NCBI GenBank assembly: GCA_030867875.1
Contig: JAOWCC010000064.1
Span: 34,990,802 to 35,054,801, forward strand
DNA length: 64,000 bases
Direction of reading: 5' to 3'
Origin: Actinernus sp. WN-2022
Lineage: Eukaryota > Cnidaria > Anthozoa > Actiniaria > Actinernidae
The position numbers were made by a program, and so were the translations under genes. The notes beneath the pieces are model-generated. The model was not told the origin of the DNA, did no database searches, and worked only from the letters and a program-made list of their open reading frames with translations. Shown in pieces: positions 20,861-32,428 of the stretch. Position 1 is the first letter of the stretch; every line of letters starts with the position of its first letter.

Positions 20861-21760
20861 TGTACATTTAACTCGAAAACGTTTCTCTTGGAGCCATGTA
20901 TTAAAATATCGAGTATTTAGCCGGCTTAACTCCTAGATAGTCTACTTTCTTTAATAGTTTCTTTCATTCGAAAATAACTAACCTGCAGATTCCAGTGAAT
21001 TGAAATCTTGAAACCGGCCTCCATGTGCTCGGCTCTGATGCAAACATTTTCCAAATAAAAATATCCTAGGTTTTTGAACCTTCCACTGAATTGTCGCTTC
21101 ATTGTCTCCTCTTATTGACAGAGTAAGGTCTCGCCGGAAATAAAATCCATTTCTTCAGTTTGGACTGCTAGAGTGTTGAAGAAACTTTTGTTTACTCAGA
21201 CACGTGTTGACTAGTTAGTTGTTGTACTTCCAGCGCTTGCAAATCAGCCATTTCTAACGAACGATTATGCAAATGTTTGCCTGAAAACATAATGTGAGGC
21301 GAATAGTATGATTGTACATTTAACTCGAAAACGTTTCTCTTGGAGCCATGTATTCAAATATCAATTATTTAGCCGGCTTAACTCCTAGATAGTCTGCTTT
21401 CTTTAATAGTTTCTTTCATTCGAAAATAACTAACCTGCAGATTCCAGTGGGGCAGTGAATTGAAATCTTGACTCGAAACCGGCCTCCGGCCATGTGCTCG
21501 GCTCCGATGCAAACATTTTCCAAATCAAATATCCTGTGTTTTCGAACCATCCACTGAATTCTCGCTTAATTTTCTCCTCTTATTGACAGAGTAAGGTCTC
21601 GGAAATACAATCCATTTCTTAAGTTAGACTACTAGAGTGTTGTAGAAACCTTTGTTTACTCGGACACATGTTGACTTGTAAAGTTGTACTTCCAGCACTC
21701 GCAAATCAGCCATTTCCAACGAGATTATGCAAATGTTCGCCTCAAAATATATATCTTCTG
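20861..21760. repeat. Tandem duplication of about 450 bp
   Basis: Copy 1 (about 20861-21311) and copy 2 (about 21313-21760) both start TGTACATTTAACTCGAAAAC and follow the same course to AATCAGCCATTTC. Small insertions in copy 2 (for example GGGGCAG near 21450) and scattered substitutions show some age. No coding content was recognised. Confidence 0.85.
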
Positions 21761-24700
21761 TCACACAGGCAACAGAGTTCAATCCTGCCGTTACCTTTCT
21801 AGTAATTGTCTGCATTTTCACTGTTTAATATGCGATGAGGTTTTCCAAGCCGTCCAAACACGTAACTAAGCGAAGGACTAGATCTCCCTTTCCCTATAGG
21901 TAAGAGAGGGTCTGGGTCGAGTGCTGTGGTCACCAATAATGCACGCTCATTAGCCAATCACATGCTTGGATTTTGTACAATGCACGAAATTTGAACATTA
22001 ATAAATAATAAACACTACAACTACAATTACTACTACAATTCTTAGGCTGATAAACTGATCAAACTCTTATGTCGGAATTGACCGAATCAAAATATGGCCG
22101 CGATTAATTTGCATAATGTCGAAGCTCGGTATTTTCAAGAGACTAAACAGTGTCGGTGTCGTTTAAAAGAAAATATACATGTTAGCTGAATATGAAATAA
22201 TGAACCATTGTGAATTTATCAAGGTTTGAACTATGTGCAAAACACCAAAAAATTATAAACGAGGTCAGGCAGTCGTGACTGCCTATTCTCGTACTAAAGT
22301 CTAATTTTATATAAAAGCCTTTCTTGCTATGTCATCCAAACTTTCCAAAACTATTCAGTGATTTTCAGGTGATATTTTAGACAGTAGGGGCGGTTTTATA
22401 TAGGTAGACTTTTGGTAAATCGAAAATATAAATCACCATCTCGCTAATAAAGCATTTCGTGAGTGCGATAGAGTAAAATCGGGAATTGACTTTTTATAAA
22501 AAAGTAGCAGTGCAAGAGCCAATTGGGAATGACTAGCCTCATTTCGTGCCGATCTTTCTAGTATTTACGTCAACATTTGTTCCACAATTATGGGAGCGAG
22601 CAATCCAGAAATTAAGGATAGAATAAAAGAAGAAATAAACACATTAATAGCACCAATTTCTTGGATATCCACTCAAGAGCACATTGGGTTGTTGACGCCC
22701 ATATATCAGTTTAAAATTTATGTTTTCCATATATTTCTTTAAAATTCACTAATTCTCCCACCCTTATTTTTCTTTCCCATGCAAACTCTCCAGAATTTCC
22801 CAAACATCCAGGACTTTATGGGACCTTGAACTACAACTTAATGGAACCATTTTTGAATTCCATGAAACCTCGAAGAGATAAAGTATGAGAATTGGTCAAA
22901 CGTACTAGCATGCAGGCCTGGATTGCCTCCGTAAATACCGAAGTTCGACATTGATTACCGCCAAAGTCGTTTTATGAAATAAAAATGAACCATTTGCGAG
23001 TCTCAAATCTGTGTTTTGATCTCGGTATGTTGAATAACAAAACAATCATCCTGCTCGATCTCAGTGGAATATCGTCAGCTCATTTTAGCCGGCCACTCAG
23101 GCGTGCGGCCCTCGTCGGCTAAGCATCTGTCGATATTCCGCGCGAACTTGCAAGATAACTGAACCGTTACCGCTTACTATACATAATACATGGTGCTATT
23201 TACTAACACGATGCTAAGTTAAGCTAAGTAAAAGCAAATTGACTTTAAAAAAAGACAGGTAGTTAATGTATTTATGAATGTGTTAGAGATAAAGAACTAA
23301 AATTAGATTTTTAAGTTAATGGTTGCACTTAAAACAGTGAAAAACTCCCGTCACTTTGATTCATTTCAGTTTAGTCACAAATTAATTTGTTTCTTTTGTT
23401 TCTTTGCATCTAACAGACACTAATAGTTACATGTTGTTTCACGGGTTAAGTACTAATGAATCACTAAATCCTATCATCGACTAAAAGTTTGAGTGACTGG
23501 GAGAAAAAATAGATTTAAAAATTCGTTTATATCTACAACAATATGTGGGTCTGGTTTCCCTTTTAGTTAGGTTGTCAGTGACACAAATGTGCTATTAAAT
23601 CAGTATAAAAATCATAATTCTTTTAGTTTTGGAACTATATCCAGAAAAGGGTGTTAAGCTTCGACTTTGATATGTAAGTGGACATAATATAATGTTTTTC
23701 TTACAAAACAATACCCAATCACATGACTGCATCCGCTTAAAAAAACATAATCATTTTAGCTGAGAATGTTCCGAGTATTTCCGGGTTCCTTAAAAATATA
23801 TTGTGTATAAAGTAAATGCAGTTCAAATATATATTTCTCCAGTATATCAGTCAACTATATACGTAAGAAAATGACACCAATTGCGGATACCATTCAGACA
23901 GTTGGGCAAGTGCCTTTCATGCAATTGTGAATGATTTGTAATATACGCAGAATCGGTTTTGAATCAGATAAATTGTGTTTATTGTTATCTATCTTTGGCG
24001 GGGAAAGATCTTTGTACAATCTTTGTATTTCTTGATGTCGGCTTACATTTCAAGAGTGGAAGGAGCGCGGAAAAGCGCTCGCCGATAAGCCACTTCAGTT
24101 ATAGAAACTGTGATCGTCAGTAAAGTACTTGGAATAAACTGAATTTGTAATGTCACAAAGCCTCGATAAAAACTAAATACCAGTTTACTTTTAAATTAAA
24201 CACAATCAAGTCAAGGCACGAACTAGCAATTCTACTATTCAATGGAGTCAACGTTTAATATGATTCAAGTCACTCACTAGTTAGTAACATTATTTTGTAA
24301 ACTTAATTTTTATCTCGACTCTTATTAACATAGAAGTTAATCTTATAGTGTTACAAAATTATCAGGTTGAATCATGGAAGTTCCACTGTCTTCTTCATGA
24401 AGCCCTTGTCGTCCATAGGTAATTCGCATGCATTTCAGTTAGTCTTTTGTTTCCGGATGATGCATCCTAATTACATTTATACAAAAACATACTTATCAAG
24501 CCATTCTAATCTTCCTGCGGCATTCGTATTGCATATTCGCTGTAATGGTATGTAGATGAGTTTGAGATGAAGACATAATATTGCTTTGTACAGACATGTT
24601 TACCATGGTAGGTAGCCTTGACCATATCTCACGTATAATGTCTTTTTTCTCCCTTTACTTATTGTAATTCATATTCAGTGTAAAATAAAAATGTTGTTGT

Positions 24701-25550
24701 TGTTGTATAACAAGATGAGTCATCATGATTCATCTGTACCAATCTCTAAAAGTAAATTATTAGATATCGGGAGGGAACACTGAACTAGGATATTTCAAAA
24801 GAATTGTTTTGCGATATAAGCTGTTTAAAAATATACTAAATATTTCTCCTCGGTGCACCCATAACTGAAAGTATTATGTAAAGTCTAAAGACAATAAACT
24901 TACTTTATGGCGCTGAAATATGAAATAATATTTCTCCTTGAACATTGACTGTCCCAAGAAATACAATTTTCCTCGGGCTTCGCTCTCGGAAACTGTTCGC
25001 TTCTCGTAACAGAGAACATCCTCGGGCAAATATGAGCGCATATTTCAACGCCACAAGTACGCTATTGTTCACTCAGAGCAGATCAAACTCTGCCAAACCT
25101 TTTGCTTACCTGGGTTCCAGAGAGTTTTCTCCGTTGCTCAGCCGGAGCCTCTTTGCGGCGATCTGACCTCAGTGAGAAATGGAGAAAACAATCTGGGACC
25201 CTTTGCTTGGATCATTAAAAAAATATTACTTAACCCACAAGGGTTTTTAATATTCATTATTAGTTTTCTTTAAACTACAAAAGGAATTTCTATGTTTCAG
25301 AAAAAAACATGATCTTGAAGTTTAATACGTGGAACGTGACACGGCATTTCTATTTTAGCATTTCCGTCAGCTATCGCTAAACTGACTTTATATATTCTTG
25401 TGAAGAACATAGAGAGACTTTATTTGTTCACACACATAAATATACATAATTACATTATGAAAGTACATGACTAGGTTGGCAATCTGAAAATAGATAAACT
25501 AATCGAGTCAGATTGCCACAATGAGTAACTTACAATGTTCGGTCAGGATA
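21761..25550. other. Long non-coding stretch
   Basis: 3.8 kb in which I recognise no gene. A small hairpin lies at about 23067-23137 (GAATATCGTC...GTCGATATTC with TTAGCCGG/CGGCTAA inside). A (GTT)n tract at about 24691-24705 may be the tail of an unrecognised retroelement. The remainder is AT-rich. Confidence 0.45.
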
Positions 25551-25926
25551 TTAGCTGCGGTTACACTACCCCAGATAAAGTCGTTTACCCAGTAAAACTG
25601 GCCCCAATAACATCCATCTGGAGTTTCAATTTACCTGGGTACAGCAGTTACACGAAGACCGTTGAATATCACGCCCCAGTAACTTTGTGGCGCGAAGGCC
25701 TATTGTACTGTCAGATCCTCGAAATTTCATTGGCTGAACTATCTGGAGTCGGCAGCGATCCCTAAGACTTATTTGGGGTGCTATCAAGGGAAAGTTCCAT
25801 TGTAGCTATGGAAATATACCTAGGTACGTTTTCTCCTGGGGAAATCGGTTAGACACGAAAACACGAATTTACCCGGGTAAATTTTCAATATACCTAGTAA
25901 AACTGGTCTAGTGTAACCGCAGCTAA
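25551..25926. mobile_element. MITE with TTAGCTGCGGTTACAC ends
   Basis: Left end TTAGCTGCGGTTACACTA and right end TAGTGTAACCGCAGCTAA are perfect inverted repeats. Further inside, CAGTAAAACTGG and TTTACCTGGGT are echoed in inverted form. 376 bp, non-coding. Confidence 0.8.
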
Positions 25927-26703
25927 TGTATATGAAATAAACATAGGCACAATAAGAACATATTTTAAACATATAGTTCGCTTTTATACAAGTTTTCCGT
26001 TTATTTTTCAATTTCGTATAGAAATATTTTCGTTTTCCTCAAAACAGCAACGCTTTATAGGATCTGTTCTTTTAATTTTCTACGGAGTGTGCAGTTTTCT
26101 ATCAAAATGACGGTGTACTATCGCTGACTTGAACCAAGAGATTAGCAAACCAAAGAATCGCTATAAAAAGTAGGAGGACTGTACGGCCCCGCAAATGATC
26201 CCAGGCCCGCAAATGATCCCGGCCCGCAAATGATCCCAAAATCGTCCCGGAAATGATCCCGGCCCGCAAATGATCCCAAAATCGTCCCGGAAATGATCCC
26301 GGCTGAAAATATGGAATGGCAACGGATTTTGGATTGCGAGACTTTTCTGATTTGCAATTCTTCATATGGTTTTCTTATGCTTATTATCATTTTGCGTATA
26401 TTTTTCTTTAACTTTAGCGACATGTAAAGTAATAGGCAATAAAAAGTTTAGCTAGATTCCTTGAAAAATCTATCACAAACACTTAGTCTACGTTTCACGC
26501 GGTACTTAGATAACAAAAAACATGTGCAATTTTTAGAAATCCAATTTACTGTTTAAACGACCGTCTCTTCACTACGAAACGCTTGCGTAATATATAACTG
26601 ATGATAACTTGCCGACAACAAATTGTGGGTCGCCTGTGGTTTCGGAGGGAATCAACCCTTCGTAGGTGGTCTAGTTGTGTGACAGTTCCTTCAATGTTTA
26701 CAA

Positions 26704-27015
26704 ATGCAAAATGGAGAAACCCTCGCTACTTTTATTGTGCTATTGCTTATACTTTATTGTCTGAGCGTTTCCTCGGTAGGAGATGAGGATGACAAAAAGA
26801 ACAAGAAAGAGGTACGGGTATATTCTGATACCATGGAATACTGCGAAGACTGCAATGATTACCCTGCATGGCATGTGAGACATGATCCAGTGACATGGCT
26901 TATTGCCAGTCCAAAACAATCAAGCGATTTTAACAGAATTGTTGTTGGCAATTTAGGATCAGGTAGATTTATGTTACCGTTCGCCACATTACAGAAGAGT
27001 CGGCAAGCAGGCTAG
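26704..27015 (+). CDS. Small secreted-protein-like reading frame inside a TIR element
   Basis: A 103-codon frame starts at ATG 26704. Residues 8-25 (ATFIVLLLILYCLSVSSV) form a convincing signal peptide, with likely cleavage near residue 26, followed by an acidic-lysine stretch DEDDKKNKKE and then a CEDC pair. The rest matches no family I know. A GTACGG just after the lysine stretch could be a splice donor, in which case only the first 36 or so codons would be a captured first exon. The frame lies wholly inside the mobile element at 26180-27778. It may be cargo, a gene fragment or chance. I give it modest weight because a hydrophobic leader of this quality is uncommon in random frames. Confidence 0.35.
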   Translation: MQNGETLATFIVLLLILYCLSVSSVGDEDDKKNKKEVRVYSDTMEYCEDCNDYPAWHVRHDPVTWLIASPKQSSDFNRIVVGNLGSGRFMLPFATLQKSRQAG

Positions 27016-27017
27016 TA

Positions 27018-27106
27018 TGAATGTTATTAAACAGTCGTCAGTTCAAGATGTCATTAAACAGTCGTCAGTCCAAGACGTCATTAAACAGTCGTCAGTCCAA
27101 GATGTC
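27018..27106. repeat. Tandem repeat, about 30 bp period, three copies
   Basis: Three copies of a unit with ATTAAACAGTCGTCAGTCCA follow directly after the small reading frame, separated by AGATGTC or AGACGTC. The last is followed by a poly-T run. Confidence 0.8.
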
Positions 27107-28064
27107 TTGACTTTTTTTTTTATTCAATCAAAATAGGATAATCCCGACACCCCAGCTTAGGCTTTCGAGATCTTGCTTTCTTGATATCTTTTAATATCTA
27201 AACCCCTTGCCTGTGAAATGTTGGGCAAATCAACTAGCGGTAGTCGACTACAATGCTCTTCTTTTCATTAATAAAACATGGCTCTCAAACAAAGGAGCTA
27301 TAAATGCCATTTTAATTAAAAGTATTGCGTCAAACGTTTTCCGGAATAATATTCAAGGAGCCCAGGTTTTCCTATGTGTTTTGAGCGGGCTGGTTTTAAT
27401 TTGAGCTGCTTTAAAAATACAGTAGATTGATTATTTTACAAAGAAAGCGGCGTCTATTACTTACTAACACGTACTCAGAACACTTATTTTCGGATAACTA
27501 TATTCATCATGCAGTGTATCCAGGCAAGTTTTTTTGGTTGAAAAATATAAAAAAGAAATGTATATATGCAAATTTATAAGCATAAGATAAAAACATATAG
27601 AAATCCAAATAAAAAGTCTCGCAATCCCAAATCCGTTGCCATTCTGTATTTTCGGCTGGGATCATTTCCGGGACGATTTTGGGATCATTTGCGGGCCGGG
27701 ATCATTTCCGGGACGATTTTGGGATCATTTGCGGGCCGGGATCATTTGCGGGCCTGGGATCATTTGCGGGGCCGTACAGGACCAAGTTTAGCCATAGAGA
27801 TATACTTTTAGGAGGCTTGAACTGGAAAATCCCGAAACAATTCCACTCTATTAACTATGATTATATTAACTACAAGTTGATAAGCTAACCGTCGTGTAAA
27901 GAGAGCCTGCAGCTGAAATTTTAAAGCAGTGACAGCGTTGACGTCAACTAACTGCACCAACACTAGTACTCGGAAGCTCCATCTCTGATCCCACGTTCAG
28001 TCAACATTTTCTTATTAACTATAAAGTTGATATAATGCAATGATCAAATTCAACTTCAATTCAA

Positions 28065-28427
28065 TAGACCCTTCCACGTTTTTTTTTTAACTTTTGATAT
28101 ATACGTATAACAGCAAAACCGTCGAAACTGCTGAAAAGCGCACATCGAAGTTAGTCAAAATCCCAAATACAAGCCCGCAAACTCGGGAAATTTCGGGAAA
28201 TTTTACAAAATTCGACTGGGGTGCACAAACTTGCCCCCAATCAAAATTTCCATAGAAACGTCTGTAAACTTTTCCGAGTTTGCTGGTCTATAACTTTGCT
28301 CCTATTCAAGATATATTTCTCAAATTTGGGATTTTGACTAACTTCGATATGTTCTTTTTAGCAGTATCGACGGTTTTGCTGTTATACGTATACATCAAAA
28401 GTAAAAAAAAAAACGTGCAATGGTCTA
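28065..28427. mobile_element. MITE with TTCAA target duplication
   Basis: The ends TAGACCCTTCCACGTTTTTT and AAAAAACGTGCAATGGTCTA are inverted, and the arms pair far inward (ACAGCAAAACCGTCGA / CGACGGTTTTGCTGT). TTCAA occurs at 28060-28064 and 28428-28432. The element sits between two copies of ACTATAAAGTTGATA, at about 28019 and 28438. Confidence 0.8.
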
Positions 28428-28578
28428 TTCAAATTCAACTATAAAGTTGATAAAATACAATGGTCAACTGAATTCTCCACCGAAGCAGACATTCGTTATC
28501 AAATACAGAGATTAGTAACCAGTTGTATCTTAAACTGTCATACCATTTTCATGGTATGTTCCGGGGGTATGTTTCACT

Positions 28579-28644
28579 TAGCTTGCGCCGCATCCCAACT
28601 GAACCCCGGTTACCCAGGGTTCAGTTCGGATGCGACGCAGGCTA
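28579..28644. mobile_element. Tiny hairpin MITE with 8-bp target duplication
   Basis: A 66 bp hairpin from TAGCTTGCGCCGCATCC to GGATGCGACGCAGGCTA, with AACTGAACCC/GGGTTCAGTT pairing inside. GTTTCACT is duplicated exactly at 28571-28578 and 28645-28652. The design matches 11532-11599. Confidence 0.85.
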
Positions 28645-28652
28645 GTTTCACT

Positions 28653-29600
28653 ATATTTAGAATGCAATGTTCGCGTCGATAAAGCCGACATTCGATAGTC
28701 TTTCTCTGTTTCCGGGTACTGATTCGAGTTTTCACTCAATACTTAAGTTAGAAAAATACTGATGTACTTAGTTATAGTAACATTTTAAAGATCCATTTTA
28801 CATTCGACGAGAAATTGTATTTTTGCTGCCCCTGGCAGTTAATCAAACAAACGCCAACCGCATTGAATATTCAAATCACGTATATTGTGATCTAAATGAT
28901 TCGCTGAAACTTTGTCACTTCCGTTCAAAAGATAATTCCTTTCAGAAACTGAATTACCATTAATACGATGTCGAATTAAACAACGTACCGAAAGATCACA
29001 TCGTTCAATTCAAAGCTATACGTTTGTCAAAAAGGTATGTAAATGCTAACACGAGTAAAAGAAAGTCGATCGACTTGCTGTTAGTAAGGATGATTAAAAG
29101 ATATTGCTCACACATGTTATTCCATTTCCCCCAATAATTTATGAGTTTTTCAGTTTTGTTATATTGATTGTCTATAAGTAGCTCGGCCAGATTTCAGTTG
29201 CTTGTAAAATATTATATTTTTGATAAAAACACTTCAAACTTACTTAAGAGAACCTACGCTATGTTTCAATTTCTTCATTTCTCTTAATCGCAGGAGATAA
29301 TGTAGTATATATATATATGTATATATAGTAAATTTCCTTTTCTACTTTGAACTTTTTCAATATATATATAAGCTTATTTCTGTGAGAAATACCTTTTTAT
29401 CGCCTTTAATAAAGTCCTATTTATATGCGGTATATACACGTAACTGCTTTGTTGCCACCCCCCCCAAACCACTTTGACACCCCGTGTTGCCGTAAATTTA
29501 TGTTTGTAATTTTCGGCTAAAAGTCGTATCGCATCCGTGCATCATAAGTGTATTAAATCATATCCGTAGAATAGACCGCTTTGTCAGTAGTAAGAGCTTT
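28653..29600. other. Intergenic, no gene; AT microsatellite
   Basis: Contains an (AT)n-type tract at about 29305-29330. Otherwise nothing was recognised. Confidence 0.4.
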
Positions 29601-29604
29601 AACT

Positions 29605-29960
29605 TACCACACAACGGACATTAAACAGGAGCCGGGGAACCCGGAAAAAAACCCTCAGACCAACAAACTCAACTCACATATGGCGCCGCGGTGGTTAAGC
29701 GCTTCGCCTCTCACCTGTGGCCCAGGTTCGATTCCGGGACGCGGCGCCATATGTGAGTTGAGTTTGTTGGTATCTCGCCGCTTCTCTGAAAGTTTTTCTC
29801 CGTGTTCTCCGGTTTTCCTCCCTCCGCAAAAACCAACACGCTAAATTCCAATTCGATCTGTGGATTAGCTGGGACCTGGCTTTGATCAGCCCGCATGGTT
29901 GTTTCAAGTCTCGTTAGAAATTCAGAGGTCAATCTGACGAGTTAGTGCTCATTTATCTCC
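29605..29960 (+). mobile_element. tRNA-derived SINE with an inverted partial copy sharing its head
   Basis: A tRNA-like head at 29681-29749 has an A box (TGGTTAAGCGC), a B box (GGTTCGATTCC) and an acceptor-like stem (GGCGCCGC / GCGGCGCC). The body follows with GAGTTGAGTTTGTTGG and CTCCGGTTTTCC...AAAAACCAAC, phrases I recall from coral SINEs. Upstream, 29605-29680 repeats this body in reverse orientation (CCAACAAACTCAACTC). The pair therefore forms a long hairpin centred on the tRNA-like head. It is not a functional tRNA gene: the cloverleaf arms beyond the stem and T arm are poor. Confidence 0.7.
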
Positions 29961-31306
29961 GTTTATATGGCAGTCTGGTGGATAAGACTGCTTTCTCCTT
30001 TTTTCCATTTTGCCAAACAAAATGAAATGATAAAAATGTAATTTAGCATCTTTATTTACAGGGGGAAATATGCCATGTTTCTCTGACGTCCTCTGGTTAA
30101 TTCAGCTACTCATTCTCCAAAAACCGGTGGAATCTTTTTCAACCATGCAGAGCTAAAATAACACGATAACAATCTAGCTAAACCCGAGTTGTTGAACAAC
30201 TTTCTGTAAAAAAGGTCAGAAAATAATCGATCTTACAGAGCTTTAAGGGAAACTTATTTAGTTTTACTTTGCAACTTAATGATTTATTTGAATAGACCAA
30301 AATAAGTCTGCGATATATATTGTACGATTTTGCATGATTTTCCGGTTCTATATATCTGCCGATGTGAATCTAACGTTAAATGACTTCATCAGGCTTCATC
30401 ATTCTTAATGGCTTCAACAACACTTATAGTCTTGAGCATTTTTTGTATTTTTTCCCCAGTATAATCCGTATTGATCGTCGCCGTGGAGTTTAATGTTCAC
30501 CGCTATCGTTTTTTTTCACGGGGTGAGCTCCAACCTCTTCCAATGCTGACATCCGCCTGCTCGTGGGTTATAAATTATTATAATTCAGTGCGACCTTCAA
30601 ATCAGCTTTCTCAAGAGAAAAAATTGTGAAGATCGGATTCAACGTCGATCGTCTATGTTTTATTCAAGCTTTCTAGGCATCGCTTTGTCTTCCAGTGACC
30701 AATTTGTTGAATAATGAATTAAAATATTAACGGATATGAAAATCAGCCGCGAGGGCAAAGGAACCGTTAGGCGTATCCTGTATTTCGCTGCTAACTCTCG
30801 CTCTTTTTTTTCAACCGGTAGCCCTCGAGCTCAATTAGTTTTGCATGAATGCGAAGCATAATTCGTTTTACTGATCAACCAAACACTAGCGATTCCCAGT
30901 TCTCCAAAACGTGTTCAATCAATCGGTAGGAAATTATTTCACATTTCCTGGCCGGAGCCTGATCAGTCATCTTGTTTACCGGCTGAAATAGTTTCAATCA
31001 GTTCGACACGGCGCTCGACAATGACGGTTTTATTTTCCATTGAATTACCCCGGTGAATTACCCACTGTTCGAGACCAGCCAGAGTTTGATTTGAAGACCA
31101 GCACTAGTCAACATAACTAGTATAATGTAGCTATGCTTTCATGAACTTACACCTGTAAGGTGTTGAAGGCATTGTTGGTTTTCTTCGACATTTTTTAAAT
31201 CGAAGTACCCTGTTTTTCGAAGTCATAGACTTGTTTTCCGGATAATATACCGACCTGTTACACAACCCTAAATGACCTTTCTTCGCATGACCAGTTACAC
31301 ACGAAC
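29961..31306. other. Intergenic, no feature recognised
   Basis: Flank on the 3' side of the GPCR gene. It may include that gene's 3' untranslated region. I could not identify the polyadenylation site with confidence. Confidence 0.4.
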
Positions 31307-32428
31307 TCAGCTGAGTAACTCACTTGCGATCGTAGTCGACTGACTCGATCTTGCTGGGATGTCTATCCCACGAAATGATTCATCCCTCGGTGGGGTTAAC
31401 TCGCTGCCAACCATACGCTCGTTCGGTGGCCTCATGAACCGCTTATACAAAGGAAAACGCAGTTGAAACTCTCTCTTTAATGTCGTTCTGAGCTCTCTGT
31501 TCATCAAGCAAAATATGCAGGGATTGACAGCGGAACTCGTGTACTGAAGAGCTAGGGTTATGGGGAAAACGAGCGCGGGTATTTTGGTGTAACCAATGTT
31601 TAGTCCCACTAGTAAAACCATCATCTGGGGAAGCCAGCAGAAAAGATACGTGCCAACGATTATCGACACTCTTTTAGCAGCGCGATAGTTCATGCGGAAT
31701 ACTTGGGAGATCGACTCTTCGGATTCATTCTCAGCGGTTTGGTTTGCCCTAATAGTGATCTTGAAAATGCGTTTGGCTTGTTTTGTGGCAATTCGGTAGA
31801 CCAACGCGTTTGACACGAGCATAATAACAGCCGGGATGCAAAAGTGCGCCACAGTTAAAAAGAGTACATAGTTGGTGCTCAGTGGTCTTCTGCAGAAACC
31901 TCGAACTACAATGGTGTCACCGCCTGACCACCCCATCTGCGGTAGTAGGCCAACAACCAGAGCATAGCCCCAAAGGCCTAAAATGGTCGCTGCGACGGTC
32001 TTGTGGGTCAAGAAGACCTCGTAACCGAAAGGGAATCCTATGACGAAGAATCTCTCCAAGCTGACAGCACAAAGATTAAGTGCCACAGCCACAACACTGA
32101 TCAAGTTTATGTTGCTAACAAATTCACATGCTGCCACGGAATGGTATCGAAGCGTTTTTAGCATAAGCCCAAGGTTTACTGGGATAATAACGGTCGCAAT
32201 TAGACCGTCCGCCAGCCCCATACTGAGAATGAAATAGTTACAAATGCTTCTGAGGCGAGGGTTTAACAGCATTGCAAATGCCACCAAGGCATAACCACTA
32301 ATCGAGAAGATTATCACAAAGATTTCGTACATACAGACGGCCGTTACGAGATTTTCTGGGAAGAGTGGTGTTTTGCTGTTATTGGACCTCAGTGCCACAG
32401 GCGTGGTCACGTTTTCGACCGAGGCCAT
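31307..32428 (-). CDS. Class A (rhodopsin-like) G protein-coupled receptor, single exon
   Basis: A complete 373-residue receptor in one exon, starting at ATG 32428. Seven hydrophobic segments fit TM1 (about 32-56), TM2 (64-88), TM3 (103-125), TM4 (143-163), TM5 (187-211), TM6 (253-277) and TM7 (285-308). Class A landmarks: D74 in LADG (TM2), C101 and C179 for the TM3-ECL2 disulphide, ERF at 125-127 in place of DRY, W153 in TM4, a proline in TM5 (199), CWLP at 264-267, NPCIF at 302-306 in place of NPxxY, and a basic helix 8. TM1 lacks the usual GN pair (it has GY). Sequons occur at N6 and N16 on the outside. It should sit in the plasma membrane and signal through G proteins. The ligand cannot be told; the pattern suggests the amine/adenosine/melanocortin-type group. 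Intronless receptors are common in cnidarians. Confidence 0.93.
   Translation of the reverse strand: MASVENVTTPVALRSNNSKTPLFPENLVTAVCMYEIFVIIFSISGYALVAFAMLLNPRLRSICNYFILSMGLADGLIATVIIPVNLGLMLKTLRYHSVAACEFVSNINLISVVAVALNLCAVSLERFFVIGFPFGYEVFLTHKTVAATILGLWGYALVVGLLPQMGWSGGDTIVVRGFCRRPLSTNYVLFLTVAHFCIPAVIMLVSNALVYRIATKQAKRIFKITIRANQTAENESEESISQVFRMNYRAAKRVSIIVGTYLFCWLPQMMVLLVGLNIGYTKIPALVFPITLALQYTSSAVNPCIFCLMNRELRTTLKREFQLRFPLYKRFMRPPNERMVGSELTPPRDESFRGIDIPARSSQSTTIASELLS

Larger units (their letters stand above)
26180..27778. mobile_element. TIR (foldback-like) element with repetitive ends and GGAC duplication
   Basis: A 1599 bp element. Both ends carry about 165 bp inverted repeats starting TGTACGGCCCCGC and built from tandem GGGATCATTTGCGGGCC and GGGATCATTTCCGGGACGAT units. 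An exact GGAC stands at 26176-26179 and again at 27779-27782, consistent with a 4-bp target duplication. The 1.3 kb interior is unlike the ends and includes a small signal-peptide reading frame (26704-27015). No transposase is encoded. Confidence 0.85.

Noticed and set aside
29681..29749. A functional tRNA gene (A and B boxes and an acceptor-like stem)
   Set aside because: The D and anticodon arms do not fold well, and the head is followed by a typical SINE body and mirrored by an inverted copy.
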